45,154 nucleotides of DNA, taken from NCBI GenBank assembly GCA_017455085.1, contig JAFTBT010000119.1, positions 1 to 45,154 on the forward strand, in the 5' to 3' direction. Origin of the DNA: Synergistaceae bacterium (lineage in GTDB: Bacteria; Synergistota; Synergistia; Synergistales; Aminobacteriaceae). The notes under the pieces are model-generated. The model did not search any database. It worked only from the letters and a program-made list of their open reading frames with translations, and was not told where the DNA came from. The first letter of the stretch is position 1; every line of letters starts with the position of its first letter. Of this stretch, positions 15,711 through 24,183 are shown piece by piece. The position numbers were made by a program, and so were the translations under genes.

Positions 15711-16093
15711 TTAACGGTATAAGCAGCTCAAGAATCGTTAAGGAAGTTCCCCCAGAAGTCCACAAGACTGACGAGGCAAAGCAGCTCAAAGAATCATGCC
15801 AGCAGTTCGAGAGCATACTATGGGCGAAACTCTGGAAGGATATGCGAAACTCCGCAATGGCTATCAGCGGTTCGGACAAGGGCAGGCCGTATCAGCAGAT
15901 GGAGGAGCTTTCTGTGGAGATGGCCAGCGATGACCTAGTCGAGCAGTCCGGAGGAGCGGGGCTGTGGAAGATGCTGTATGACTCTATGGTCGGGAAACTT
16001 GCAGCGGATCAGGAAGCAGAAGCCAGAAGAGCAGCAGACGAAGAAGCAGCAGGCTATACTCAGGAAGCAGCAGCTCTAGACATTCATGCGTAA
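15707..16093 (+). CDS. flgJ: FlgJ-type rod-binding protein (no muramidase domain)
   Basis: A 128 aa protein equivalent to the N-terminal rod-capping domain of FlgJ: CQQFESILWAKLWKDMR, then GRPYQQMEELSVEMASDDL and GAGLWKMLYD. The C-terminal glucosaminidase domain of enterobacterial FlgJ is absent, as in many non-enteric bacteria, so wall digestion must come from elsewhere. The C-terminus is Ala/Glu-rich. ATG 15707 overlaps the glycosyltransferase stop. Confidence 0.87.
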   Translation: MINGISSSRIVKEVPPEVHKTDEAKQLKESCQQFESILWAKLWKDMRNSAMAISGSDKGRPYQQMEELSVEMASDDLVEQSGGAGLWKMLYDSMVGKLAADQEAEARRAADEEAAGYTQEAAALDIHA

Positions 16094-16107
16094 CGAGGAC
16101 GAACACG

Positions 16108-17148
16108 ATGACACCAGAAAACCGGACGTACTATTTTGACTTTCTGCGGGTGGCGGCATGTTTCGCGGTGATAGTAAGGCATGTTGCGGAATTCCAGCTC
16201 GACATCATGAACATGAGAGTTTTCGATTGGCAGGTACTAGTCTTTTATGACGGTGCTCTAGTCAGGTGGGCAGTTCCCATTTTCGTGATGATAAGCGGAG
16301 CATTATTCCTCAAGCCCGGCAAGAATATTCCAGTCAAGACAATCTACAGCAAATACGTCCTGCGAATAGCCACAGCTTTAGTGTTCTGGTCGTTCATATA
16401 CGCGGCCGGAAGCTATGTTAATAACCGTGATATTGTGCGGTCAATTGATAATTTTATTAGAGGGCATTATCACTTGTGGTTCTTGTTCATGATCATGGGA
16501 CTGTACATGATTTTGCCGTTATTCAGGCATATTGCAGAGTCAGAATTTCTCACGAAGTATTTCCTGATTCTTGCGCTGATATTCACGTATATTCTGCCTG
16601 AATGCGCGGATATAGTATCTCTGTTTTCGGAGGAGTACGCCAGCTCGATAGGAGGGATCAGCGAGAATTTCCACATGTATTTTACTGCTGGATTCACTGG
16701 ATTCTTTCTGCTGGGACACTTTCTGAATCAGGCAGACATTACCCCAAAAGCTGAACGCTGGATATATTTTGCCGGCCTGTGCAGTTTCGCGGTTAATGGC
16801 CTGATGTTAGCGTATGTCCCAATCATTACCGGTAAGCCCTACAATCCAGTGTATGTAGCGCCCAAAATCTGGCAGAGCAATATATTCGTAACTATTGCAG
16901 TGTTTGTATTCTTCAAGCGGCATTGTAAACGTGAGAATATGCTTGTCCGGAGATTGTCGCAGTATAGTTTCGGTGCATTTCTTGTTCATGCAATAGTGAT
17001 AGTTGTCCTGCAAAAGTTAGGGCTGCACTCTCTGACGTTCAACCCTGTATTTTCTGTGCCGGTGATTTCCGTGATAGTGTGTATAATCTCGTTCGGAATA
17101 TCAGCTGTCCTGAATCACATTCCAGTGCTGAATAAGTACATAGTGTGA
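16108..17148 (+). CDS. Membrane acyltransferase 3 family protein
   Basis: Integral membrane O-acyltransferase (OafA/WecH type), 346 aa, about ten hydrophobic segments. It begins with the family pattern YYFDFLRVAACFAVIVRHV, with an early conserved Arg and His, and PIFVMISGALFL in the second segment. Such enzymes acetylate surface polysaccharides or lipids. It follows flgJ by 14 bases with AGGACG upstream and probably belongs to the flagellar operon with the GT4. Its last 13 codons (VLNHIPVLNKYIV) are repeated in degenerate form 102 bp downstream. Confidence 0.85.
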   Translation: MTPENRTYYFDFLRVAACFAVIVRHVAEFQLDIMNMRVFDWQVLVFYDGALVRWAVPIFVMISGALFLKPGKNIPVKTIYSKYVLRIATALVFWSFIYAAGSYVNNRDIVRSIDNFIRGHYHLWFLFMIMGLYMILPLFRHIAESEFLTKYFLILALIFTYILPECADIVSLFSEEYASSIGGISENFHMYFTAGFTGFFLLGHFLNQADITPKAERWIYFAGLCSFAVNGLMLAYVPIITGKPYNPVYVAPKIWQSNIFVTIAVFVFFKRHCKRENMLVRRLSQYSFGAFLVHAIVIVVLQKLGLHSLTFNPVFSVPVISVIVCIISFGISAVLNHIPVLNKYIV

Positions 17149-17207
17149 GATAGCTGCTCCATCCCGCAGTGTGATATATCTCATGCCAGAGTTCATACTA
17201 TACTGAT

Positions 17208-17249
17208 GTCCTGAAGCATATTCCTGTGCTCAACAAGTACATAGTGTGA
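17208..17249 (+). pseudogene. Echo of the acyltransferase C-terminus
   Basis: Thirteen codons plus TGA read VLKHIPVLNKYIV, against VLNHIPVLNKYIV at 17106-17148. Of five base differences, four are synonymous. Similarity continues past the stop (AGATA...CCATCCC). There is no start codon or upstream body, so it is the tail of a lost or replaced homologue. Confidence 0.75.
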
Positions 17250-17304
17250 GATAATTACCCCATCCCAAACTATTCATATTCATAACAACGGAGGAATCTG
17301 ACTC

Positions 17305-18564
17305 ATGCCCAATCTCATGCAGGACATGCGCACAATCATTGATGATGCAATCAAAGCTGTACTTCCCGAATCAGCAGTAAGAGAAGCCCTCAATAACCCC
17401 GCCTTCACTTCACGCAAGGACAAAGGAAAAATCATAGTGGCCTCCATCGGCAAAGCTGCCTGGAGAATGGCAAAGGCCGCCAGTGATATTTTAGGCTCTG
17501 GCATCTCCGGAGCAGTCGTCACGAAATACGACCACTCTATGGGAGACATCTCAGGCCTAGAAATCCACGAAGCCGGACACCCTGTACTCGACGAAAACAC
17601 TCTTAAGGGCACAAAAGCACTCCTCGAACACGTCAAGGGCCTCACTCCTGACGATACAGTATTATTCCTCGTGAGCGGTGGCGGTTCTGCACTGTTTGAA
17701 CTTCCTGCTGAGGGCGCAACTCTCGCGGACATGCAGGACATCTCAAGCCAGCTACTCGCCTGCGGTGCTGACATAGTGGAGATCAATACCATACGCAAAC
17801 ACCTCTCCAGCGTGAAGGGCGGAAGATTCGCACAGCTCTGCGCTCCGGCACATGTGTTCATGGTCGTGTTGAGTGATGTTCTCGGCGACAGGCTCGACAG
17901 CATAGCCTCAGGCCCTGCAGCTCCGGACATGTCCACCAGCGAAGAAGCACTAGCTATCGTGAAAAAATACGGCCTCAACGTGAAGCCCGAACTCATGAAG
18001 ATACTTGCACAGGAGACCCCGAAGAAGCTCGACAACGTTACGGCAGTGATCACGGGGAGCGTGACGGCACTGTGTGCGGCGGCGAGCGAGATAGCTCGTG
18101 CAAAGGGGTACACGCCTCTGGTGCTGACGACGACTCTGACGTGTGAGGCGCGTGAAGCGGGTGCGTTTTTGGCGGGGGTAGCGCGTGAGGTGAGGACTTC
18201 CGGAAGACCGGTAGCTGCTCCGTGTGCGGTGATAGCTGGCGGAGAGACTGTAGTACACCTGACCGGAAAGGGACTCGGCGGGAGGAATCAGGAGTTTGCG
18301 CTTGCGGCCTCGCAGGGTATTGCGGGGATGGAGGGTGTAGTGATTGCGTCTCTGGGCAGTGATGGCACGGATGGGCCGACGGATGCGGCGGGGGGCATAG
18401 TAGACGGACAGACTGAGGCGAAACTGAAGGCTAAGGGTATTAGTGTTGCTGATGTGCTGAAGAATAATGATGCGTACCATGCGTTGAAGGCTGTGGATGC
18501 ATTGCTGATGACTGGGCCGACTGGGACGAACGTGAACGATGTAGCTATAGCTCTGATAGCCTAG
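17305..18564 (+). CDS. gckA: Glycerate 2-kinase, GckA/MOFRL family
   Basis: ATP-dependent glycerate kinase, 419 aa, normally forming 2-phosphoglycerate. The N-terminal domain (DUF4147) shows IGKAAWRMAKAA, GHPVLDENTLKGT, LVSGGGSALFELPAEG and VVLSDVLGDRLDSIASGP. The C-terminal MOFRL domain shows GGETVVHLTGKGLGGRNQEFALAA and GSDGTDGPTDAAGGIVDG. ATG 17305 follows ACGGAGGAA. The coding strand changes from C-rich to G-rich near 18030, roughly at the domain boundary, without a break in frame. Confidence 0.92.
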   Translation: MPNLMQDMRTIIDDAIKAVLPESAVREALNNPAFTSRKDKGKIIVASIGKAAWRMAKAASDILGSGISGAVVTKYDHSMGDISGLEIHEAGHPVLDENTLKGTKALLEHVKGLTPDDTVLFLVSGGGSALFELPAEGATLADMQDISSQLLACGADIVEINTIRKHLSSVKGGRFAQLCAPAHVFMVVLSDVLGDRLDSIASGPAAPDMSTSEEALAIVKKYGLNVKPELMKILAQETPKKLDNVTAVITGSVTALCAAASEIARAKGYTPLVLTTTLTCEAREAGAFLAGVAREVRTSGRPVAAPCAVIAGGETVVHLTGKGLGGRNQEFALAASQGIAGMEGVVIASLGSDGTDGPTDAAGGIVDGQTEAKLKAKGISVADVLKNNDAYHALKAVDALLMTGPTGTNVNDVAIALIA

Positions 18565-18575
18565 CGAGAAAGAAA

Positions 18576-18605
18576 GAGCCTCCCGAAGTGTGGGAGGTCT
18601 TTTTG
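18576..18605 (+). terminator. Rho-independent terminator after gckA
   Basis: CCTCCC and GGGAGG arms around a seven-base loop, followed by five T. It separates the convergent gckA and prepilin genes. Confidence 0.85.
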
Positions 18606-18646
18606 TGTGTTGGTTGGTTGTAGGTTATAAGCTAGTTCATATGTGG

Positions 18647-19132
18647 CTAGCGGACTTTCATGCATACAGTCTTTTTGCCGTCGTAAACTGTAGCGTTAGC
18701 AGCTGCCGAACTCTTCAGACCTAAACGTGTGTTCTTAGTCTTCAGGATTTTTCCTATCCTCGTATCATCACCAGTTAATGTATAAGTCAGCCACCATGAT
18801 TTTGGTGCAGAATCACCCACAATCGAAATACTATAAACTCCTGCTCCTGCTGTTTTAGACACAGAATTTTCGTTCTTGATATATGCTTGGACTCCCTCAA
18901 CAATAGTGTCTTCTGTTATCTCTTCAGCTCCTATATCCGCTGAAGTCGATACTTCGGAGTAATACATCATCATTGCGGCTGATACACTCTCAAATCCGCT
19001 CACTATGGTTGTGGCGTTCGCGACGTCCATAGCCTCTTGGCCCGAAATCATACCCATCGCACCCAAGACTCCCATTACTGCGATAACTACTAACAATTCC
19101 AAAAGAGTGAATCCTTTGCGTGCTATCTTCAT
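18647..19132 (-). CDS. Type IV pilin-like prepilin (class III signal)
   Basis: 161 aa protein with an N-methylation/cleavage motif: basic RKG, then FTLLELLVVIAVMGVLG. PilD-type cleavage would fall after Gly, leaving mature Phe1 and Glu5, with a hydrophobic N-terminal helix for pilus or type II secretion assembly. The rest is small, with a two-lysine C-terminal region containing a single Cys. AGGAGG precedes the ATG. No other pilus genes are nearby, so it could be a major pilin, minor pilin or pseudopilin. Confidence 0.85.
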   Translation of the reverse strand: MKIARKGFTLLELLVVIAVMGVLGAMGMISGQEAMDVANATTIVSGFESVSAAMMMYYSEVSTSADIGAEEITEDTIVEGVQAYIKNENSVSKTAGAGVYSISIVGDSAPKSWWLTYTLTGDDTRIGKILKTKNTRLGLKSSAAANATVYDGKKTVCMKVR

Positions 19133-19248
19133 AAATTTTTTCCTCCTTCGTAATTTTCGCTAAATGTCGCTGAATACTTGCTTCACATGCACTCAACCAA
19201 CACACATGTGAAAATTTTGCACACAACCATTCACGCCCGGCCTCGTAA

Positions 19249-19266
19249 TGTGATATAATTATCACA
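19249..19266 (-). promoter_or_regulatory. Palindromic promoter/operator upstream of the prepilin
   Basis: TGTGATA-TAAT-TATCACA is a perfect 7-bp-arm palindrome about 117 bp before the prepilin start. On the minus strand it gives TGTGATAATTA, an extended -10 (TG-T-GATAAT). The same 11-mer occurs upstream of the esterase gene at 35658-35668. It resembles a CRP-like TGTGA/TCACA site, but the spacing is eight instead of six. Confidence 0.45.
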
Positions 19267-19483
19267 ATGACAAGAGAGAGCCTACACACAAAGGCCATGT
19301 GCTAATTCTTACCAACAAATGAATTATAACACAAAATCTTGCCATTTTCTTTGTGTACTCACATAATTTTTACACATACACAATTTTTACACGTACATAC
19401 CACACAAGAACACAAATAGCATTCACCGCATACATCCCAACACACAAGAGCATTACAGCATTCACATACACCAACATCCACGC
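19267..19483. other. Gene-free low-complexity stretch
   Basis: A/C-rich plus strand with many ACACA and GCATTCAC words (for example near 19419 and 19459). A plus-strand frame stays open from about 19353, but its content is repetitive Thr/His/Tyr/Ile with no ribosome site. I see no gene in it. Confidence 0.6.
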
Positions 19484-19517
19484 ACAAAAAATATCCCTCC
19501 CGTTTCCAGAAGGGACA
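19484..19517 (-). terminator. Rho-independent terminator after the ROK kinase
   Basis: Read on the minus strand, TCCCTTCT pairs with GGGAGGGA (two G-U pairs) around a six-base loop and runs into TATTTTTT. Confidence 0.75.
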
Positions 19518-19549
19518 CCGCTTTTCCTCCATACACTTGGCCGCTCTCG

Positions 19550-20482
19550 CTATATATCACGCACAGCCATCGCCGCACCTATCAATCCCGCCTTATACCC
19601 CAACGTACAGCTCACTATCTTCGGCATCGGAAGACCCGTATACACTTCCGGCTTCATCTTCTCACGCAGCGGCACCAGCAACCTCTCTCCCTGCTTGCCT
19701 ATCCCTCCGCCTATGCTAATCACTTCCGGCTGAAGTCCGTTCACCAGATTCCCCAGACCGCACGCCAAATATCCCGTGTACTCGTCAATGATGTGTTCCG
19801 CCACAGAATCGCCCTGTTCCGCAGCCACAAACACCGTGTGTCCACTGACTACTCCCTCGGACTTCGCTATCTCCGCAAGCGTGCTCATAGGGTGTTCAGC
19901 AATCGCTTCCTTTGTCATGTTGATCAGCCCCGTCGCAGAGCAATACGCCTCAAAGCACCCATGTCTTCCGCACGTACACTTCCGCCCTCCGTACGCTATC
20001 ACCATATGACCAAACTCGCACCCCCTGAAAATCTTCTCGTCTATCACGTACCCAGAGCCTACTCCTGTCCCAAGCGTGATGATCATCGCACTCTTCGCAC
20101 CCTTCGCACTCCCGGCTACTACCTCGCCCAACGCAGCAGCATCCGCATCGTTCTCCAGCCTCGCAGGAATCCCCAGTGCTGTACTCATCTTATCGCCTAT
20201 GTGGAAATCCTTCCAGCCCAGATTGTTGTTGTAGATCACTATTCCGTTCTCGGTGTCTATCATCCCGGGCGAACCCATTCCCACAGCTCGGACATCCTTC
20301 ACGCTGATTCCTGCTCCTGCTATCGAGGTCATCACCGCTCCGAGAATGTCACTCAACACTACGTCTTGAGGCCTATCCGCTCCTGTCGGCACTGAAGCCT
20401 CGCTGATGATCTGACCCTGACCGTCAACAACTCCAGCCTTCAGATTCGTACCGCCTATGTCTACGCCGATGTAATACGCCAT
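19550..20482 (-). CDS. glk: ROK-family glucokinase
   Basis: 310 aa sugar kinase, probably phosphorylating glucose with ATP. The N-terminal phosphate motif is GVDIGGTNLKAGVVD. The middle shows GLGWKDFHIGD, RLENDADAAALGE with a catalytic Asp region, and LGTGVGSGYVID. The ROK Zn site is GHMVIAY...KCTCGRHGCFEAYCS. The C-terminal ISIGGGIGKQG is conserved. There is no N-terminal HTH, so it is an enzyme rather than a NagC/XylR repressor. GGAGGAGCGGGAACA precedes the ATG. It is divergent from apbE. Confidence 0.9.
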   Translation of the reverse strand: MAYYIGVDIGGTNLKAGVVDGQGQIISEASVPTGADRPQDVVLSDILGAVMTSIAGAGISVKDVRAVGMGSPGMIDTENGIVIYNNNLGWKDFHIGDKMSTALGIPARLENDADAAALGEVVAGSAKGAKSAMIITLGTGVGSGYVIDEKIFRGCEFGHMVIAYGGRKCTCGRHGCFEAYCSATGLINMTKEAIAEHPMSTLAEIAKSEGVVSGHTVFVAAEQGDSVAEHIIDEYTGYLACGLGNLVNGLQPEVISIGGGIGKQGERLLVPLREKMKPEVYTGLPMPKIVSCTLGYKAGLIGAAMAVRDI

Positions 20483-20519
20483 TGTTCCCGCTCCTCCTGA
20501 TTAATTTTTTGCACAATTA

Positions 20520-20525
20520 TATAAT
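20520..20525 (+). promoter_or_regulatory. -10 box (TATAAT) upstream of apbE
   Basis: A perfect TATAAT lies 22 bases before the apbE start, in the 65-bp divergent gap. No convincing -35 is seen. TGAGGTG is the ribosome site. Confidence 0.5.
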
Positions 20526-20547
20526 ACTCATGAGGTGATTTATTTCC

Positions 20548-21582
20548 ATGAAACGCAAATATTTTGTCGCAGCTCTCCTGATTCTCGCAGGCATATTCTC
20601 GTGGGCCATCGCTCCAGTTCCAGAAGTTACCCGCAACGGCTTCGCTATGAACACCATCATCCGCATGACCGCCTACACAAAAGACGACAAGCTCATTGAT
20701 GACGCTTATGCACTACTCGCAGAACTTGACAGCCAGCTCTCCATGTATAACCCTTCTTCCGACATCTCACGCATAAATTCTCACGCAGGAGTCGAAAACG
20801 TCAATGTCCCCGATTCTGTAGTCGAGGTCGTCAGAGATTCTCGCAGGCTCTATGACGCTACATCAGGTATCTTCAACCCGCTCATCGGCGCAGTAACTAG
20901 ACTCTGGAAGATCAACCGCGCAGACAACTCCATTCCTTCACGTGAGAGCCTAGAGTCTGCATTAGCACTCAGCGAAATTCATAACCTCGAAATCTCGGAC
21001 GGGCATATATTCCTGAAGAGCAAGGGCTGTGTTCTGGACTTGGGAGGGATCGCAAAAGGTTATGCCAGCAAGAAAATCGCTGAACTCTTCACGAACAGGG
21101 GCGTAACTTCCGGATTGATAGACTTAGGCGGAAATATCTACGTTATCGGGAAAAAACCGGACGGCTCAGACTGGAAGATCGGTGTACGAAACCCGCTAGA
21201 CCCCTACGGAAATCCTGTGCTTGCCCTCGCCGTACATGACTGCTCCGTGATCACTTCAGGAGGCTACGAACGCTTCAAGGTCGTCGACGGCAAAAGGTAC
21301 TCCCATTTCTTCGACCCCAAGACCGGAGAGTCCGTGATGAGCGATCTGCTTTCGGCCACTCTCGTGACTCCAGACGGCTCACTCGCTGACGGGCTGGCTA
21401 CTGCGTTCATGATTGCGGGCTTCGACGAATCGGCCAAGATACTCGCCAGACTCTCACCCATGCCGGGAGCAATACTCATCCGTGAGAAAGACGGCAAGCC
21501 GGAGATACTCGCAACCTCAAACCTTCGGGATGCTGTTACTGGCTCAAAATATCCGGTGAGCTTCTTCACAGTCTCACAGTAA
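20548..21582 (+). CDS. apbE: FAD:protein FMN transferase (ApbE)
   Basis: Exported Mg-dependent flavin transferase that attaches FMN to Thr of partners such as RnfG/RnfD or NqrB/NqrC. 344 aa with a signal anchor (KRKYFVAALLILAGIFSWAIA) and no lipobox Cys. Family blocks: MNTIIRMTAY, LDSQLSMYNPSSDISRIN, LDLGGIAKGYASKKI, GLIDLGGNIYVIG, SVITSGGYERF, HFFDPKTGES and ADGLATAFMI. Its 3' end overlaps the convergent dnaG end by 9 bases. No Rnf or NQR target is in the window. Confidence 0.93.
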   Translation: MKRKYFVAALLILAGIFSWAIAPVPEVTRNGFAMNTIIRMTAYTKDDKLIDDAYALLAELDSQLSMYNPSSDISRINSHAGVENVNVPDSVVEVVRDSRRLYDATSGIFNPLIGAVTRLWKINRADNSIPSRESLESALALSEIHNLEISDGHIFLKSKGCVLDLGGIAKGYASKKIAELFTNRGVTSGLIDLGGNIYVIGKKPDGSDWKIGVRNPLDPYGNPVLALAVHDCSVITSGGYERFKVVDGKRYSHFFDPKTGESVMSDLLSATLVTPDGSLADGLATAFMIAGFDESAKILARLSPMPGAILIREKDGKPEILATSNLRDAVTGSKYPVSFFTVSQ

Positions 21583-23268
21583 GAATTTCCCTCGCTGCAT
21601 GATGAGAGCTTGCAGTTCGTCCTTGTCGCGCTTTTCCGGAGGCATTGAGTTTATCTCAGCTATACGCCGCTCAATGCTTCCACGCTTCAATGCACTATAG
21701 ACCTTCGCGAATCTCTCCGCATCATCCACGCCCTGCACCTGCCCGCAAAGATTCTCACCCTTGCTGATAAATCCTATCTTGTCCGTGTCGCCGAGCTCAA
21801 GCCACAACACTCCAAGCTCCTCCACGTTCTCGTTCAGGATCGATGATGCTATATTTCTTGCAAGTTCCGTACGCAGGATACTCATTGCTTCAGAAGGGCT
21901 GATACTGATTCGGCAGGCCTGATTCCTCCAGAGCAACGCACAGAATATCGCTTCAGGGTCATCCTTGAGGGCTGGGGAGGCTTCAGGTTTCGGAGTCTGC
22001 TTCGGATTCTGAGTCTCCGGCCCTGCACTTCCGAACACGTAACGCTCTATCATCCCTTGAGGCAGCATAGTGGCATCAACGAGACTCCCCATACACGCAA
22101 GCACATCGTCAGGATTCAGCCTCCTCAAGCTGGCGAACAGCTCATCAAGTGCCGCACGTCTGGTTGCACTGTTCAGCAGGTCGGGCTTCAGGTACTCCGC
22201 ATGTTTCACGATCAGGGGCTTGGCCGAAGTCAATACTGCCTCGAACTTTTCGGGAGGGTTGCTGCACAAAAACTCGTCCGGGTCTTTCCCGTCAGGTATC
22301 TCCGCAACGTAGACACTCAGCCCGTGTTCAGCAAGCACATACATGCCTTTTACTGCGGCGGCCTGTCCAGCAGAGTCAGAGTCATAGCAGATGTAGCATT
22401 TCGCGGCATAACGTGAGAGTAATCCTGCCTGTTCTGCGGTGAGTGATGTCCCCAGAGATGCCACAGCCTCAGTGAATCCGCACTTGTGGAGTCTCAATGC
22501 GTCCATGTATCCCTCAACCAGAATCGAGCGTCCTTTTTCGCTGATGGTATTTCTCGCGATGTCCAGCAGGTAGAGATTCCGGCGTTTGCTGTAGATTCCG
22601 CTTTCAGGGCTGTTGATGTACTTTGCTCCTTCTCCGTCTACGAGTCTGCCTCCGAACGCGATAACTTTCCCCGTAATGTCGTGTATCGGGAACATCAGCC
22701 GTCCCCTGAACCTGTCGTATAGGCCGCGAGAGTTTTGCAGTGCGAGGCCTGAGGCGAGAATGTCCTTGTCTGAGATTTTTCTACTCCTGAGGAATTTTGT
22801 GATGGCATCCCATGAATTTGGGCTGTAGCCTAGATGGTACCGGCCTATATCTGAAGCATCAAGTTTTCGGCGGGATATGTAGGCTCTGGCGGATGATCCG
22901 GAGTCACTTGTGAGGATGTCGGCGAAGAATTTTGCGGCCATGTTCATGATCGCGTATGTGTCTGTGGATTCTCGGCGGTATGAGGGGAGTTTTATGCCTG
23001 CTCTGTCGGCCAAGAGTCGCAATGCTTCGGGGAAGGCGAGATTTTCGGACTTCATGACGTAGCTGAAGATATTTCCGGATTCGTGGCAGCCGAAACAGTA
23101 GTAGCTTTGCGTGTCTGTGTATATGTGGAAAGAAGGGGTATCCTCCTGATGGAATGGACATAACCCCATGAAGCCGCGTGAAGTTCTGCGGAGCTTGACT
23201 CTTTCGCCGATAATGTCAGCAATATCGAGGGAGTCTTTTATCTGGTTGATTATTTCGTTATTGTTCAT
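21574..23268 (-). CDS. dnaG: DNA primase DnaG
   Basis: Synthesises RNA primers at the replication fork. 564 aa from ATG 23268 (MNNNEIINQIKDSLDIADII). The zinc finger CPFHQEDTPSFH...YYCFGCHESG is near residues 39-65. The catalytic core has the Toprim motifs ILVEGYMDALRLHKCGF and YDSDSAGQAA, and a C-terminal helicase-binding region follows. A longer start at 23334 is open but would read a duplicated spacer and is rejected. The ribosome site before 23268 is weak (GGGGCT). Its first 20 codons are echoed upstream at 23309-23380. Confidence 0.95.
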   Translation of the reverse strand: MNNNEIINQIKDSLDIADIIGERVKLRRTSRGFMGLCPFHQEDTPSFHIYTDTQSYYCFGCHESGNIFSYVMKSENLAFPEALRLLADRAGIKLPSYRRESTDTYAIMNMAAKFFADILTSDSGSSARAYISRRKLDASDIGRYHLGYSPNSWDAITKFLRSRKISDKDILASGLALQNSRGLYDRFRGRLMFPIHDITGKVIAFGGRLVDGEGAKYINSPESGIYSKRRNLYLLDIARNTISEKGRSILVEGYMDALRLHKCGFTEAVASLGTSLTAEQAGLLSRYAAKCYICYDSDSAGQAAAVKGMYVLAEHGLSVYVAEIPDGKDPDEFLCSNPPEKFEAVLTSAKPLIVKHAEYLKPDLLNSATRRAALDELFASLRRLNPDDVLACMGSLVDATMLPQGMIERYVFGSAGPETQNPKQTPKPEASPALKDDPEAIFCALLWRNQACRISISPSEAMSILRTELARNIASSILNENVEELGVLWLELGDTDKIGFISKGENLCGQVQGVDDAERFAKVYSALKRGSIERRIAEINSMPPEKRDKDELQALIMQRGKFLL

Positions 23269-23308
23269 GATTAGCCCCAATGATAGCGCATATTTCAGAG
23301 TGAATGCA

Positions 23309-23380
23309 TCATCCCACACTGATAATGTCAGCAATGTCTGGAGAGTCTTTTATCTGGTTGATTATCTCGTTATTATTCAT
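23309..23380 (-). pseudogene. Echo of the dnaG 5' end
   Basis: Minus-strand reading gives MNNNEIINQIKDSPDIADII, then SVG and a stop. Against the real dnaG start it has one amino-acid change (Leu to Pro) in 20 codons and four synonymous changes. It lies 112 bp upstream and out of frame with dnaG. It looks like the head of a diverged dnaG allele left at a recombination junction. Confidence 0.75.
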
Positions 23381-23436
23381 GGCAATTCAATTATAATAAT
23401 ACGCATCACAATTTTTCACTGGAGATGAAATTTATT

Positions 23437-24177
23437 ATGACACGTAAGATTTTGCTTACACTTGTACTTATCACTCTGCCACTTTCCAGCCTATGCTGTG
23501 CCGATGAAGTCAATGACCTGCTAGGCTACTACGTCAACCGCTTCAAGCCGGAAACCGCAGAACTCGTTATCGCAGACAAACCCGACTCCACAGGCAACTT
23601 CAGCGACCTGTACATGGAACTCAAGGGCGTAATGGTCGAGACTCTCAGAATGGATCGCCTCACGTTCCGGATGAAGGGCGTACAGTTCAACGAGCCTTCA
23701 CAGTGGGCAAAGGGGAATGTTGAGTGCACCAACGCTATACAGATTCAGGCACTCGCTCACATCCTCGAAGGGGATATCAACAAAGCCATCGAGGAGAAAA
23801 CTTTCGGAGAAGACGACACGTGGCATGACGTATCCATGAAGATTACGCCTAAAGGCCTTCAGGGAAAAGGCTACTACAAAGCAAATGCAGGCCTGTTCAA
23901 CCTGGATATACTCCTAGAGATCACGAGCCCCCTCAAGATCGTAAACGGCAAAGAATTATGGCTCAATAACCCAGTCGTGAAAGTCAACAAGCTAGACGTT
24001 CCCGACTACGTCACGAAAAAGGCTCTGAGCAGGATTCAGCCGCTGGTAGACCTCGACAGATTCCCCTTGCCTATGACTCTCCACAAGGTAGACCTCCAGC
24101 AGGGAAGCGCAACACTCTCCACGCGCACACTTCCGCAGGCACTCGAAAAAGGCATCAAGTACTCGTACAAGAAATAG
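23437..24177 (+). CDS. Secreted DUF2993/LmeA-like lipid-binding-type protein
   Basis: 246 aa from ATG 23437 (ATG 23425 adds four residues). Signal peptide MTRKILLTLVLITLPLSSLC. The body has the alternating beta pattern of DUF2993 (LmeA) proteins: LYMELKGVMVETLRMDRLTFRM, AIQIQALAHILEGDINKAI, then LQGKGYYKANAGLFNLDILL (read as separate blocks). Such proteins are linked to envelope lipids or phospholipid binding. It ends 6 bases before the next membrane protein gene, suggesting one transcript. The family call is by pattern and moderate. Confidence 0.6.
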   Translation: MTRKILLTLVLITLPLSSLCCADEVNDLLGYYVNRFKPETAELVIADKPDSTGNFSDLYMELKGVMVETLRMDRLTFRMKGVQFNEPSQWAKGNVECTNAIQIQALAHILEGDINKAIEEKTFGEDDTWHDVSMKITPKGLQGKGYYKANAGLFNLDILLEITSPLKIVNGKELWLNNPVVKVNKLDVPDYVTKKALSRIQPLVDLDRFPLPMTLHKVDLQQGSATLSTRTLPQALEKGIKYSYKK

Positions 24178-24183
24178 CTCGCT

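Noticed and set aside
17280..18113. 277-codon minus-strand frame
   Set aside because: Antisense shadow of gckA with Ser/Ala/Met-rich content.
19353..19733. 126-codon plus-strand frame
   Set aside because: Low-complexity A/C-rich DNA, then antisense to the ROK kinase gene.
23269..23334. Extended N-terminus for DnaG
   Set aside because: The extra residues come from the duplicated spacer; MNNNEII at 23268 is the natural start and is the part echoed upstream.
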